From NCBI RefSeq assembly GCF_036884655.1, contig NC_088340.1, forward strand, positions 12,922,501-12,986,500: DNA of 64,000 nt, in the 5' to 3' direction. Shown piece by piece: positions 50,001-58,803 of the stretch. Each line of letters starts with the position of its first letter. Within the stretch, counting starts at the first letter, position 1. The translations under genes were made by a program, and so were the position numbers. The notes below the pieces were generated by a model. The model was not told the DNA's origin. It saw only the letters and a program-made list of their open reading frames with translations, and ran no database searches. Source of the stretch: Musa acuminata AAA Group (Eukaryota > Streptophyta > Magnoliopsida > Zingiberales > Musaceae).

Positions 50001-53000
50001 CTTTCAGTCCCACATGGTAAATGTATTTATGCATTCTACTCCTTTTCTGCTTTGACTTCCAGTTAAAATTTCTGGGCATGTTTTTAAGTGTTTTTATTTT
50101 TTAAAGTTTGGGCACAAAAATTGGCCTTGATCACTAAATTGCTGCTCTATATTCATAGAGATGGAGATTTTCTTCCACCTTTCTTCCACCACACTATATG
50201 TGGCCTGATCTTGATTCTGTTTTTCGATGGTGTAGCACCCACTTTGGTTCAGATCCCACACAATCCTTTTTTTTAAGACAAAGACATGTAGCTCTACCAG
50301 TATTCTAAATGAGACAAATGGCACAGGGAAGATCACTTTGTTGGTCTTTCTTTATTGTGTACAACTTGCCTTTTGAGAAATTTTACATAGCTCCACCATG
50401 TAGGAACACAGGATACACGAAGAGGAACTATTGGGTATTGATAAGAGAGATTCTGTTTTTAAATTTCTTCATTTAACTCCAAGAATGAGCTGATAGCCAA
50501 TCTTTCTCTTGCTATAAGAAAAGATCATATTTGTTTAAGCTCAAGTTTGTAATGCCTTACTTTCATAGCTTATGAAGAACCAAAATTATGTTAGGACTCT
50601 AGCTAGGAGAGTCCTAATTTAGAGGGGCATTCATTTAAAATCTACTTAAGCCGACCCCTATTAAAGAGGTGAAGAGGCCGGCTAGGGTTTAGATGTTATT
50701 CCTTAAAGAAGAATTAGGAGTTGTAAAGGAATAGGAGTCTTGAGTATGAGTCCTATTAGGAGTCTTGAGTATGAGTCTTAATTGAGTAGGAGTCCTATTA
50801 GGATTTAGGGTTTAGAAATCCTATAAATAGCCATGTATTTATCCTCTTTTGATAAGCAATAGATGAATCTTTTCTGCAGCTTTTGAGCAGCAACTTAGAG
50901 GGAGGAACCCCTATAGAGTTCCAAGGAGGCCGATCGCCTAAAGAGATCAACCCCAAGTTTAGAATCTGCAAGGGTTCTAACACCTGGTATCAGAGTAGCA
51001 TTCTTGGCGTCTCACTGTCATTCCACAGCCATCCATCAACCCTCCACAGTCGCTCAAAGCAATTCCCACAATTGCTTAAAAGATCGTCGTTAAATTCCGC
51101 CGTCATCTCCACCATCACGGATCATCCTTTGATCTCCCCGTGAATTGCAACAGGTTCTGATTTCCTACCTTACTACTGTTGCAATTTAGTTATCCTTATT
51201 CAAAAATCCAAAAAAAAATTGTTCCAAAATTGTTGCATAAACTTTTCATCGCAAAGTTTTTATCTCTACGACGAAAGATACATTGTAGAATTCCAGCCGC
51301 AAAGCACAGTCTGTTTGATCTTGCTACTACGTTTTTTCTATCCAAATCTCTATGAAATTTTTATGACAGCTTTGACACTTCCTAACAGCAGATTTCCCTT
51401 TGGTTTTGTCAAAAAATTCTCAATATAAACCATTGATCTTTTACGGCTAAACTGCTATACTTGAAAATCTGCACTGTAAAATTCCAACTGCATAGCACAG
51501 TTTGTTTAATCTTGCTACTATGTTTTTTCTGTCCAAATCTCTATGAAATTTTTATAATAGCTTTGACACTTCCTAATAGTGGATTCCCCTTTCGCTTCGA
51601 CGAAAAGTTTTTAATATAAACCACTGATCTTTTACGTCCAATCTGCTATACTTGAAAATCTGCAAAAAATTTCAGCCTCATATTGTTGTCTTAACCGATC
51701 TATTTGCAATCATTTTTTAACGAAATTTCTTATACACTTTATAAATCATCTTGGCTTTCATCTAATATTGATCTATTAAGGAATTCATCTCTAAAAACGA
51801 TTTTGTGTTGCTGCAAATTTTCGTCGCAAACTGCTGAAATTTTTTGACGAGAATTCTGTTATCGCAACTTGCACCAATTTCCTTGCTGCTATATTGCCAA
51901 AATTTTCTTGATTAAATTGGACATCCTTGCTGTCATATAAATTGAGATTTTGCTGTCGATTCCCTCCTCAAATCTCTAAGTTTTTTGTGGAAATTTCGTC
52001 GAGAAACCGTTGTTTCTTCGACGATAATTCTGCTCTTACAAGACAGCACATATTTGCAGCAACTTCCACTGATTTCTATCAAACCTTTGCTGTCATCTAC
52101 CACAGATCCAAAACTTTTATCCACAGCCCTAAAACTCCACCAAACCACACCCTCAAACTGCACCCAAAACAGCCACAAAACAAGCCTAAACCGCAGCCTA
52201 CATCCACCGATCCACCAACCCTTTCGACCATCACTTCTCTCAACCTATACATGCCTTTAACCCGACAACAAAAGAGAGATCTTAATATCACATATTGGGA
52301 GGCATATACTATGGTATCTGAGGAGGCAATTAATGCTAAATTCGAAGCCTTCGAGGCGCAAATGGAGGTTAAGATTCGGACGCTCTTTGTCGAACTCAGA
52401 TTGGGCCGACCACTAAGCCCGAAGAAATCACATCAAGGAGAGAGCTTTGCCCAATCGTACCAAGCCTGAAGAGATGACTTCCAAGGGAGAGGAGGCTTTA
52501 TGACCGACCCCAACTATCCACGCATGAGGGTGGACTTCCCTAGATGGGAAGAAGGAGACTCGATTTATTAGATCTCGCGCGCGGAGCGATATTTTCGGTA
52601 CCACAAAACCACGGACGCATCTATGGTGAAAATTGCAGCTATACATCTTGAAGGGGATACCATACAATGGTTTGATTGGTTTGAACACACTCATGGAGTC
52701 CTCTTATGGCGACAATTCAAAGAAGGACTGCTGATCCGCTTCGGACCAACCGATTACGAGAACATTGACGGACAACTAACAAAGATCCGACAAACCTCCA
52801 CCATTCAAGAGTACCAAACCAGGTTTGAAAGGTTATCTAATCAAACTCGTGATTGGTCTCAAAAACAGCTATTGGGGACCTTCATTGAGGGCTTGAAGTC
52901 GGAGATCCGGGGAGAAGTTAAAGCGTGACAATCGTACACGCTTATGGCGGCCATCTCTTTCGCACGACATCAAGAGGAGCAATTGAACCATGAAGCTCGG

Positions 53001-56000
53001 AGGACTAGGGTCGCTCCTCGACCAACAATACTGAAGCCCTCAGCCCCCCCTATTGTCGACCGAGTCCCTACACCAAAGAGGTTGACAAGAGAAGAGCTTC
53101 GGGAACGATATGCGAAGGGGTTATGTTGGCATTGTGACGAGCCGTGGAGCCATGAGCATCGTTGTAGTAAAAGGAGACTTCTTATGATTGAACCAGTAGA
53201 AGAAGAGGTCATTGAACATCCAGAAGAGAGCCTTGAACATGAAGAAGAAGATGCAGAAGAAGAGCCACAACCGATCGAAGTTACGGTACATGCACTAGCC
53301 GGCTACTCAAACCCGCAAATGATGAAAGTTGGAGGTCTTCTTAAACAACAACCGATCATTGTTCTCATCAACACGGGCAGTACTAATAACTTCATAAATA
53401 ATAAGGTTGCTATCCGGATGGCCTTACCTATCATAAATAATATGGATTTTGAAGTATGATCGTAAGCGCCTGCGAGTGAAACTGTTGCTGCAGGACCAAG
53501 AGATAATTGCATATTTCTTCCTCCTCCCTCTTAATGATCATGAGGCCATACTCAGAATTAAATGGTTGACGATATTAGGTGATGTTTTTTTGAATTTTAT
53601 GCAACTAATTATGAAATTTTACAGTAAGGAGAAACAAGTGATACTGCATGGGAAACGTGGGGACGACGTAACGATGATTTGCACACAACAAATTGAGAAG
53701 GTTTTGCATAAAGCATGCAGTGGCTTTTTGGTACAACTTGAGCAGCAAACTAAGGGAGAGGTAATAGAATTTAAAGATTCAAACCTACTCCCTTTGCTTG
53801 CTGAATTTTCAGATATATTTAACGAACCGCACAACCTACCTCTTTACCCGTTGGCATGATCATTATATAACGATTCTTCCAGGCAAACCTCCAACAAATA
53901 CTCGGCCATATCAGTATCTACATCTCCAGAAGGATGAAATAGAAAGGATTATAAAAGAGATGCTTGAAACAGGAGTTATTCGGCCAAGTTGCAGCCTCTA
54001 CTCTTCACCGGTGCTACTTGTACGCAAGGACGAAACAAGGCGAATATGTGTTGATTACCGAGCTCTCAATGGCATAACCATTAAGGATAAATACCCTATT
54101 CCAGTAGTAGATGAATTGCTAGATGAAAGGGAGCACAAATCTTCACAAAGCTGGACCTTCGATCCGGGTATCATCAAATACGAGTGTGCGAAAAAGACAT
54201 ACCGAAAACTGCCTTTCGAACACACAACGACCACTACGAATTTTTGCTTTCTTTAACAAAAGATGGAATATCTTGGGCATATCATATCAGAGGTAGGTGT
54301 GATGGTGGACCCCTCCAAAATAGAAGCAATGCAGAACTGGCTGACCCCGTGGAACATAAAATTGCTACATGGCTTTCTGGGTTTAACAGGCTACTACCGC
54401 AAGTTCGTGAAAAACTATGGAAAGATCAGTGCACCACTTCCTTTCTGAAAAATAATGTCTTCCAATGGTCGGACAAAGCCTCCGCTGCCTTCGACAAACT
54501 TAAGGCAGCCATGATGACGACGCCGATGCTAGCACTACTAGATTTCAGCCGACCCTTCATTATTGAGGCCGACGCATCTGGAGTCGGAATTGGAGCATTC
54601 TTATGCAAGATGGTCGACCACTCGCATACACTAACAAGGCATTATCTCCCTCCCATCAAGATATGTCAATATATGATAAGGAGATGCTCGTCATTGTGCA
54701 CGCAGCAACGAGGTGGAGACCCTATTGATCGGTCGACGATTTCAAATTAAAACCGACCATAGAAGACTTAAGTACTTTTTGGAGCAAAAGATATCATCCC
54801 CTGAGCAGCAAAAATGGGTAACAAAACTTCTTGAATTGATTATGAAATAACATTACAAAAAGGGAAAAGAGAATGTTGTTGCAGATACGCTTTCGCGGCT
54901 ACCCGAGCAAGCTGAATTTTTTATCGTTTCACTTCCGACCAATGACTTCCTTGAGGATATTAAGATGGAATGGCAGGAAGATTCGGAGACCAGTAAGATC
55001 ATAAAAAAATTGAAGGAAACACCAAGCCCCGTGGCTCATTACAGTTGGGACTCAAAAGAATTGCGCTACAAGGGACGCATTGTGCTTGTGCCAAATTCTA
55101 CTTGCATCTTCACGAGCAAATTTTGGACAAAGTTATTCCAGATGCAGGGCACTAAATTGAAAAGGAGTATGGCGTATCACCCACAAACTGACGGCCAGAC
55201 GGAAATGGTGATCAGGTGCTTGGAGATAGCCCAAAGCCATCCACTAAATATAACTACCCAAGAAGAACTCTCGACCCAATCAAGTGCCATTATTGATCGA
55301 TGAATCGTGACTCGACGACGACGACCCACTATTGAAGTGCTAATACAATGGGCGAACTTACCAGCAGAAGGTGCCACTTGGGAGAACTATGACGACTTGA
55401 AGATCAAATTCCCAGAATTCATGGATCGTTAGCCTCGAGGACAAGGCTGATTTGAAGAGGACGGGTCTGTTAGGACTCTAGCTATGAGAGTCCTAATTGA
55501 GAGGGGTATTTATGTAAAATCTACCTAAGTCGACCCCTATTAAAGAGGTGAAGAGGCCGGCTAGGGTTTGGAAATTATTTCTTAAAGAAGAATTAGAAGT
55601 TGTAAAGGAATAAGAGTCATGAGTAGGAGTCATATTAGGAGTCTTGAATAGGAGTCCTATTATGAGTTAGGCTTTAGAAACCCTATAAATAGTCATGTAT
55701 TCATCTTCTTTTGATAAGCAATAGATGAATCTTTTCTGCAGCCTTTGAGCAGCAACTTAGAGAGAGGAACCCCTATAGAGTTCCACGGAGGCTGATCCCC
55801 TAAAGAGATCAACTCCAAGTTTAGAATCTGCAAGGGTTCTAGCAAATTACCGTTTTCTTTTGTCTAAAACAGATAAACATGTTCAATCACTTTGCTGTTC
55901 AAGTACTGTGCATGTCATAATCATTACCATCTGTGGAACATTTGTATGCTTATAAAATAATTTTTTGTCACATTGCTAACCTTGTATTATTTAGATCTTG

Positions 56001-56798
56001 CAGTTCTTCATGTTGAATAAGGTAACTCATATTTGGCTTTAATAAGATGGCACCTTGTTTTGGGATCATGTTATCCTTAAGAAATTGAAGATTGTTTTTC
56101 ATTTTATTACCAATATCTGCATGTATGAGTGTCTTAAATTATAGGGTTTCAGGATTTCATTTTTGCCCATGGCATTACAATATTTAGCTGGAGACCCTCT
56201 AATTTTCATTTGCATGAGAAATGACAGTTGAATTGGCATTACTTAATACTGTTGAGCACTGTGAGACAGTGAGCCATTCCACAGCTCCTCGAAAATGTGC
56301 TAGTGAACCATATCTGTAAAAACCGATGATTATGATGCCCATTACAAAACCAATCACAGTGTGTTTGCTGATTCTGTAGGCTATCCCTGGTATGCTTCTA
56401 GCTTTGGTTCTCTGTTTTGACCATAGGAAGACTAGAGATATGGCTACTCCAATAGAAAAATCTCGGTCAAGCGGGGACAAATACTTATGGTGTTCACTCT
56501 CTGGATATGCAATTGGGTTGGTTAGTGCCTTGTCTGCTGGGATATTAACTCAGTCGCCTCAACCTGCTCTACTTTATCTGGTAAGATGAAACATCATACG
56601 GCATCTCACTTTAAGCTTTCTAAATTTTGATCAAGTAAAAGAAATTGTAAATTACTTTCTCACAAAGTGATGTTACTGCAGGTACCATCGACTCTGGGGC
56701 CTGTTATTTTCCTTTCTTGGAGAAGAAATGAGCTGAGGGAGTTGTGGGATGGAGCTTGCCCAGTCTCCAGTGAAAAGGCTCACTCTATGGAGGTCTAA
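46237..56798 (+). CDS. SPPL1: Signal peptide peptidase-like 1-type intramembrane aspartyl protease
   Basis: Coding exons are join(46237-47037, 56380-56580, 56682-56798), giving 372 aa, the usual length of plant SPPL1. GXGD-type aspartyl proteases cleave transmembrane segments within the membrane, mostly in the endomembrane system; the substrates of plant SPPL1 are not known. The protein is polytopic. The catalytic YD motif is Y185-D186 ([17 protein letters not shown]), the GLGD motif is residues 263-266 and the QPAL motif is 328-331. All splice sites are GT-AG in phase 0. The short N-terminus without a PA domain separates it from the SPPL2-6 group. The 9342-bp first coding intron lies right after GLGD-M267 and contains three mobile elements. 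No damage to the coding sequence is visible, so the gene looks functional. Confidence 0.92.
47038..47953 (+). other. SPPL1 intron, left part
   Basis: Unique-looking intronic DNA without recognisable repeats or coding signal. Confidence 0.6.
47954..49212. mobile_element. Foldback-type DNA element with tandem arms and a captured gene fragment
   Basis: Two head-to-tail monomers of about 210 bp on the left (about 47965-48180 and 48181-48388) recur as two inverted monomers on the right (48781-48995 and 48996-49212). The monomers share blocks such as GACTTGATGGGAGGAGC, GTGGTCCATGG and GTTAACTCAGACTTAA. The outer ends are AGGGTT and AACCCT, flanked on both sides by AAATTTT, a possible 7-bp target duplication, although the AT-rich context makes this weak. 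The centre holds a gene fragment (48407-48781). A run of 18 G (49100-49117) lies in the outer right monomer. Confidence 0.75.
48407..48781 (+). pseudogene. Captured fragment of a DUF3537-type membrane protein gene
   Basis: From ATG at 48407 the frame reads [19 protein letters not shown], a stop, then [18 protein letters not shown] and [22 protein letters not shown] to HAYDV. After a +1 shift near 48677 homology continues as [17 protein letters not shown] and [12 protein letters not shown]. This pattern resembles plant DUF3537 proteins, membrane proteins of unknown function; the assignment is from memory of the family. The high GC of this piece contrasts with its AT-rich arms. It has a stop and a frameshift and ends abruptly in the right arm, so it is a transduplicated fragment, not a gene. 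Confidence 0.6.
49364..49582. mobile_element. hAT-type MITE rich in CGGTACCG palindromes
   Basis: 219 bp with a perfect 8-bp target duplication CTTGTATG (49356-49363 and 49583-49590). The ends are CAAGGTTCGCAATACCGTA and, inverted, CAGGGTCTGCCGTATCG, imperfect terminal inverted repeats starting CARGG as in hAT elements. The interior is GC-rich with repeated CCGGTACGG-like palindromes and a CTACAGTGCTACAGTG repeat. It has no coding capacity; an open frame crossing it is fortuitous. Confidence 0.9.
49591..50588 (+). other. SPPL1 intron between MITE and Gypsy element
   Basis: AT-rich intronic sequence without recognisable features. Confidence 0.6.
50589..50982 (+). mobile_element. 5' LTR of the Gypsy element
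   Basis: TGTTAGGACTCTAGC...GGGTTCTAACA. TATA box CCTATAAATAG at about 50820. The purine-rich GGAGTCCTATTAGGAGTCTTGAG repeats (about 50735-50800) differ in number from the 3' copy. Confidence 0.93.
50983..52250 (+). other. Gypsy leader between PBS and gag
   Basis: Starts with the PBS TGGTATCAGAGTAGC. It holds a direct repeat: about 51285-51460 (from AATTCCAGCCGCAAAGCACAG) recurs at about 51480-51650. No coding signal until the gag start. Confidence 0.6.
52251..53210 (+). pseudogene. Gypsy gag with zinc knuckle
   Basis: It starts [12 protein letters not shown], with a coiled-coil-like [11 protein letters not shown] segment. A frame break follows at about 52468. The retrotransposon gag domain ([43 protein letters not shown]) lies at 52623-52928, with a stop after GEVKA. 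A CCHC knuckle [14 protein letters not shown] is at about 53124-53165. Breaks between these pieces show it is no longer translated as a whole. Confidence 0.85.
53211..53460 (+). pseudogene. Gypsy protease region with active-site substitution
   Basis: After an acidic linker the retropepsin box reads [12 protein letters not shown], where chromoviruses have DTGS. The catalytic Asp is replaced by Asn, which should abolish activity. The frame continues to a stop at 53459. Confidence 0.75.
53461..54262 (+). pseudogene. Gypsy reverse transcriptase, core deleted
   Basis: The RT start is legible ([56 protein letters not shown]). After YEF the sequence passes within about 25 bp to [10 protein letters not shown], which lies beyond the catalytic YxDD segment in intact elements. 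The palm with its catalytic aspartates is therefore missing. Confidence 0.82.
54263..54770 (+). pseudogene. Gypsy RT connection and RNase H region
   Basis: [20 protein letters not shown] and [19 protein letters not shown] mark the RT-RNase H connection. [18 protein letters not shown] and [16 protein letters not shown], in another frame, mark the RNase H start. Frameshifts separate the blocks. Confidence 0.82.
54771..55432 (+). pseudogene. Gypsy integrase remnant and chromodomain-like end
   Basis: The [12 protein letters not shown] hinge after RNase H is followed by an N-terminal integrase piece ending at PNSTCIF. A jump to [17 protein letters not shown] and [10 protein letters not shown] follows, so the zinc-binding domain and the first catalytic Asp are deleted. 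[21 protein letters not shown] near 55335-55395 resembles the chromodomain-like C-terminus of chromoviruses. Confidence 0.78.
55468..55844 (+). mobile_element. 3' LTR of the Gypsy element
   Basis: TGTTAGGACTCTAGCTATG...TTCTAGCA, preceded by the purine-rich GAAGAGGACGGG and followed by the AATTA duplication. Its last bases have mutated from AACA to AGCA. Confidence 0.93.
55850..56379 (+). other. SPPL1 intron, right part
   Basis: Intronic sequence leading to the acceptor of coding exon 2. No repeat or coding signal was recognised. Confidence 0.6.
56380..56580 (+). CDS. SPPL1: SPPL1 coding exon 2 (residues 268-334)
   Basis: Acceptor TTCTGTAG|GCTATC. Begins [17 protein letters not shown], which directly continues the GLGDM of exon 1, and ends in the QPALLYL motif before donor CTG|GTAAGA. 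Confidence 0.93.
56682..56798 (+). CDS. SPPL1: SPPL1 coding exon 3 (residues 335-372) and stop
   Basis: Acceptor TTACTGCAG|GTACCA. Begins [13 protein letters not shown], completing the last membrane segment, followed by a short cytosolic tail ending MEV and TAA. The acceptor places Val335 correctly after YL. Confidence 0.92.
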   Translation, partial: VPSTLGPVIFLSWRRNELRELWDGACPVSSEKAHSMEV

Positions 56799-58070
56799 AT
56801 CCTGTCAGGCCCCGACTGTATTGCCAATCTTTTGTAATTTGATTTATGGCAACACAAATGTGATGCTTCTACTTGAGAGATATTTATGAAATTCCAGTAT
56901 ATATCTGCCAAATTAATCATTCGAGTTGCTGAATCATTCATTCTATATTCTTGATGGAGTTATCCAGCAACAGAGGCATTAAGGGAATGCTGGGTTCTTG
57001 TTGTAACAGCTGCAAGATAGGAGAGAAGATGAAAGCAGAGAAGAAATCATTGTAAATGGATTATTTTGCTACATAAATCATAAATATACTTGCAGTACAT
57101 GAGTGAGGTGTCCGTGTATTATTTGCTACAATGACTTGCAAGTAGTGCATTCACAACAATCAAACACCACTTTTTAGTTCACAAAACTTTCGGTTTTACA
57201 CTAATAAAATAATTTCCTTGATGGTAGAAATAAGAATTTCAAATATAGAGGAGAGAGAAATTAAAAATAGAAAGAAATAATACTCTATCATTGCCTAAAT
57301 AATTCTTCTCAAGTTTTTCATAAATTCTTGGGCAATTTCCCTAGAAAAAATTGAAGTATTTGTCAATCGATGCCTTTTCTTTTTATTTTTTTTCAAATAA
57401 TATCTCTAATTTTAAAAATAATCAAATCGTCATTCAAAAACTTTTTCATCTGTTACCGTGTTTTAGACTAATGTAGTGTTTTGATTACTACAATAAAATA
57501 ACTATAAATGAGTCCATTGAATCAAAATATACTAAATATTATTTGATACATAATATTATGATTCACATAGGTATTTACAATATTTTATAAACAACATTAC
57601 CTAAATAAAGATCAAGAATTAGTTTGTTATGACTACCACAATGAAAACATCATAAATGATTTAAATAAATTTATAATTTCAATTAAACAAATTATAAATT
57701 TAAAAATATTATATTGTAATAGTCTATAAGCAGATAATAAAACATCACTTATAGTATTTTTTTTTAATAGCATCAACAGTATTTTATTACCTCAATAAAA
57801 ATACTGAAAATGCCAATGAAAAATACTATAGACGAGCTAAATAAAAACAGCATAACCATTAGAAAATACTAAAAACATGAATTTTTTTTATAAAAAAACA
57901 GCCCTAAAATATTGATAATTTTCAACATAATTCATCAATTCACATAACAGAAAAAAAAACAAAAACAAAAACAAAATACTCAGATAAAAAGGTTAGCCCA
58001 TATAGTGCGACGATCCCCGGAGCGTGGTTGGGCGACAGGTGCGCATGAGCCGTCCATCTGATGGTTCCTT
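56799..58070 (+). other. SPPL1 3' UTR and intergenic region
   Basis: AT-rich. Words such as AAAATACTATA, TAGTATTTT and GATTACTACAATAAAA recur at 57440-57860 and resemble the AT-rich block at 45300-45370, possibly remnants of one small repeat. No gene. Confidence 0.55.
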
Positions 58071-58221
58071 ATGGTCGATCAGATCAACGGCTCTGATCCA
58101 ATGTATCATACAATCTACCGTCATGATCAAGGGTGTTCCCGCCAAATGGTCCTGAAAAACCCTAAACCGAGCCCTCCTTTTCTCGCCGCCCACCGAAACG
58201 CTAACCTTCGCTGCCGGAGAG
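58071..58221 (+). promoter_or_regulatory. GMP synthase proximal promoter/leader with E2F-like site and telo-box
   Basis: TTCCCGCC (58136-58143), an E2F-type core, and AAACCCTAA (58157-58165), a telo-box, lie within 90 bp of the start codon. Both motifs are known in promoters of S-phase and biosynthetic genes of plants. No convincing TATA box is seen nearby. Confidence 0.5.
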
Positions 58222-58803
58222 ATGGAAACCGCCGTCAACTCGAGGACCGCCAACGGGGTCGCCACCTGCGGCGCAGGCAACCTCGTCCTCATCCTCGACT
58301 ATGGCTCGCAGTACACGCACCTCATCACCCGTCGAATCCGGCAGCTCTCCGTCCTCTCCCTGTGTATCTCCGGCACCTCCACCCTCGATGCCATCGCCAA
58401 GCTGAAGCCCCGCGTCGTCATCCTCTCCGGCGGTCCCCACTCCGTCCACGCCGCGGGCGCGCCGTCGTTCCCGGACGGCTTCATCGAGTACGCCGAGGAG
58501 CACGGCGTGTTCGTGCTCGGAATATGCTACGGGATGCAGTTGATCGTCCAGAAGCTCGGGGGCGTGGTCGCTGTCGGGGAGAAACAGGAGTACGGGAAGA
58601 TGGAAATAGCGGTGCCCGAGGGCGAGTGGGGATTTTATGGTCCGGAGGCCATCGGTGGGCATCAGACCGTGTGGATGAGCCATGGAGACGAGGCAGTGAA
58701 GTTGCCGGAGGGATTCACGGTGGTCGCGAGGAGCCTGCAAGGATCGGTGGCGGCAATTGAGAATCGCTCAAGAAGGTTTTACGGTCTTCAGTACCATCCC
58801 GAG
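58222..58803 (+). CDS. GMPS: GMP synthase exon 1 (residues 1-194)
   Basis: [12 protein letters not shown] to QYHPE: the whole amidotransferase triad. It is GC-rich, unlike the later exons, a 5' gradient common in monocot genes. Donor CCCGAG|GTGATT. Confidence 0.94.

Larger units (their letters stand above)
50589..55844 (+). mobile_element. Ty3/Gypsy chromovirus-like element with deletions, in the SPPL1 intron
   Basis: LTRs of 394 bp (50589-50982) and 377 bp (55468-55844) are flanked by perfect AATTA duplications (50584-50588 and 55845-55849). The internal region is about 4.5 kb with PBS TGGTATCAGAG (50985), gag, protease, partial RT, RNase H, partial integrase and a chromodomain-like end. 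It has the same orientation as the host gene. The LTRs differ by several dozen substitutions and a short indel by eye, so it is not a recent insertion. Confidence 0.93.

Noticed and set aside
58071..58760. 229-aa open frame overlapping GMP synthase exon 1, plus antisense frames at 58201-58740
   Set aside because: Shadow frames of the GC-rich exon; the GMP synthase frame has clear homology and motifs.
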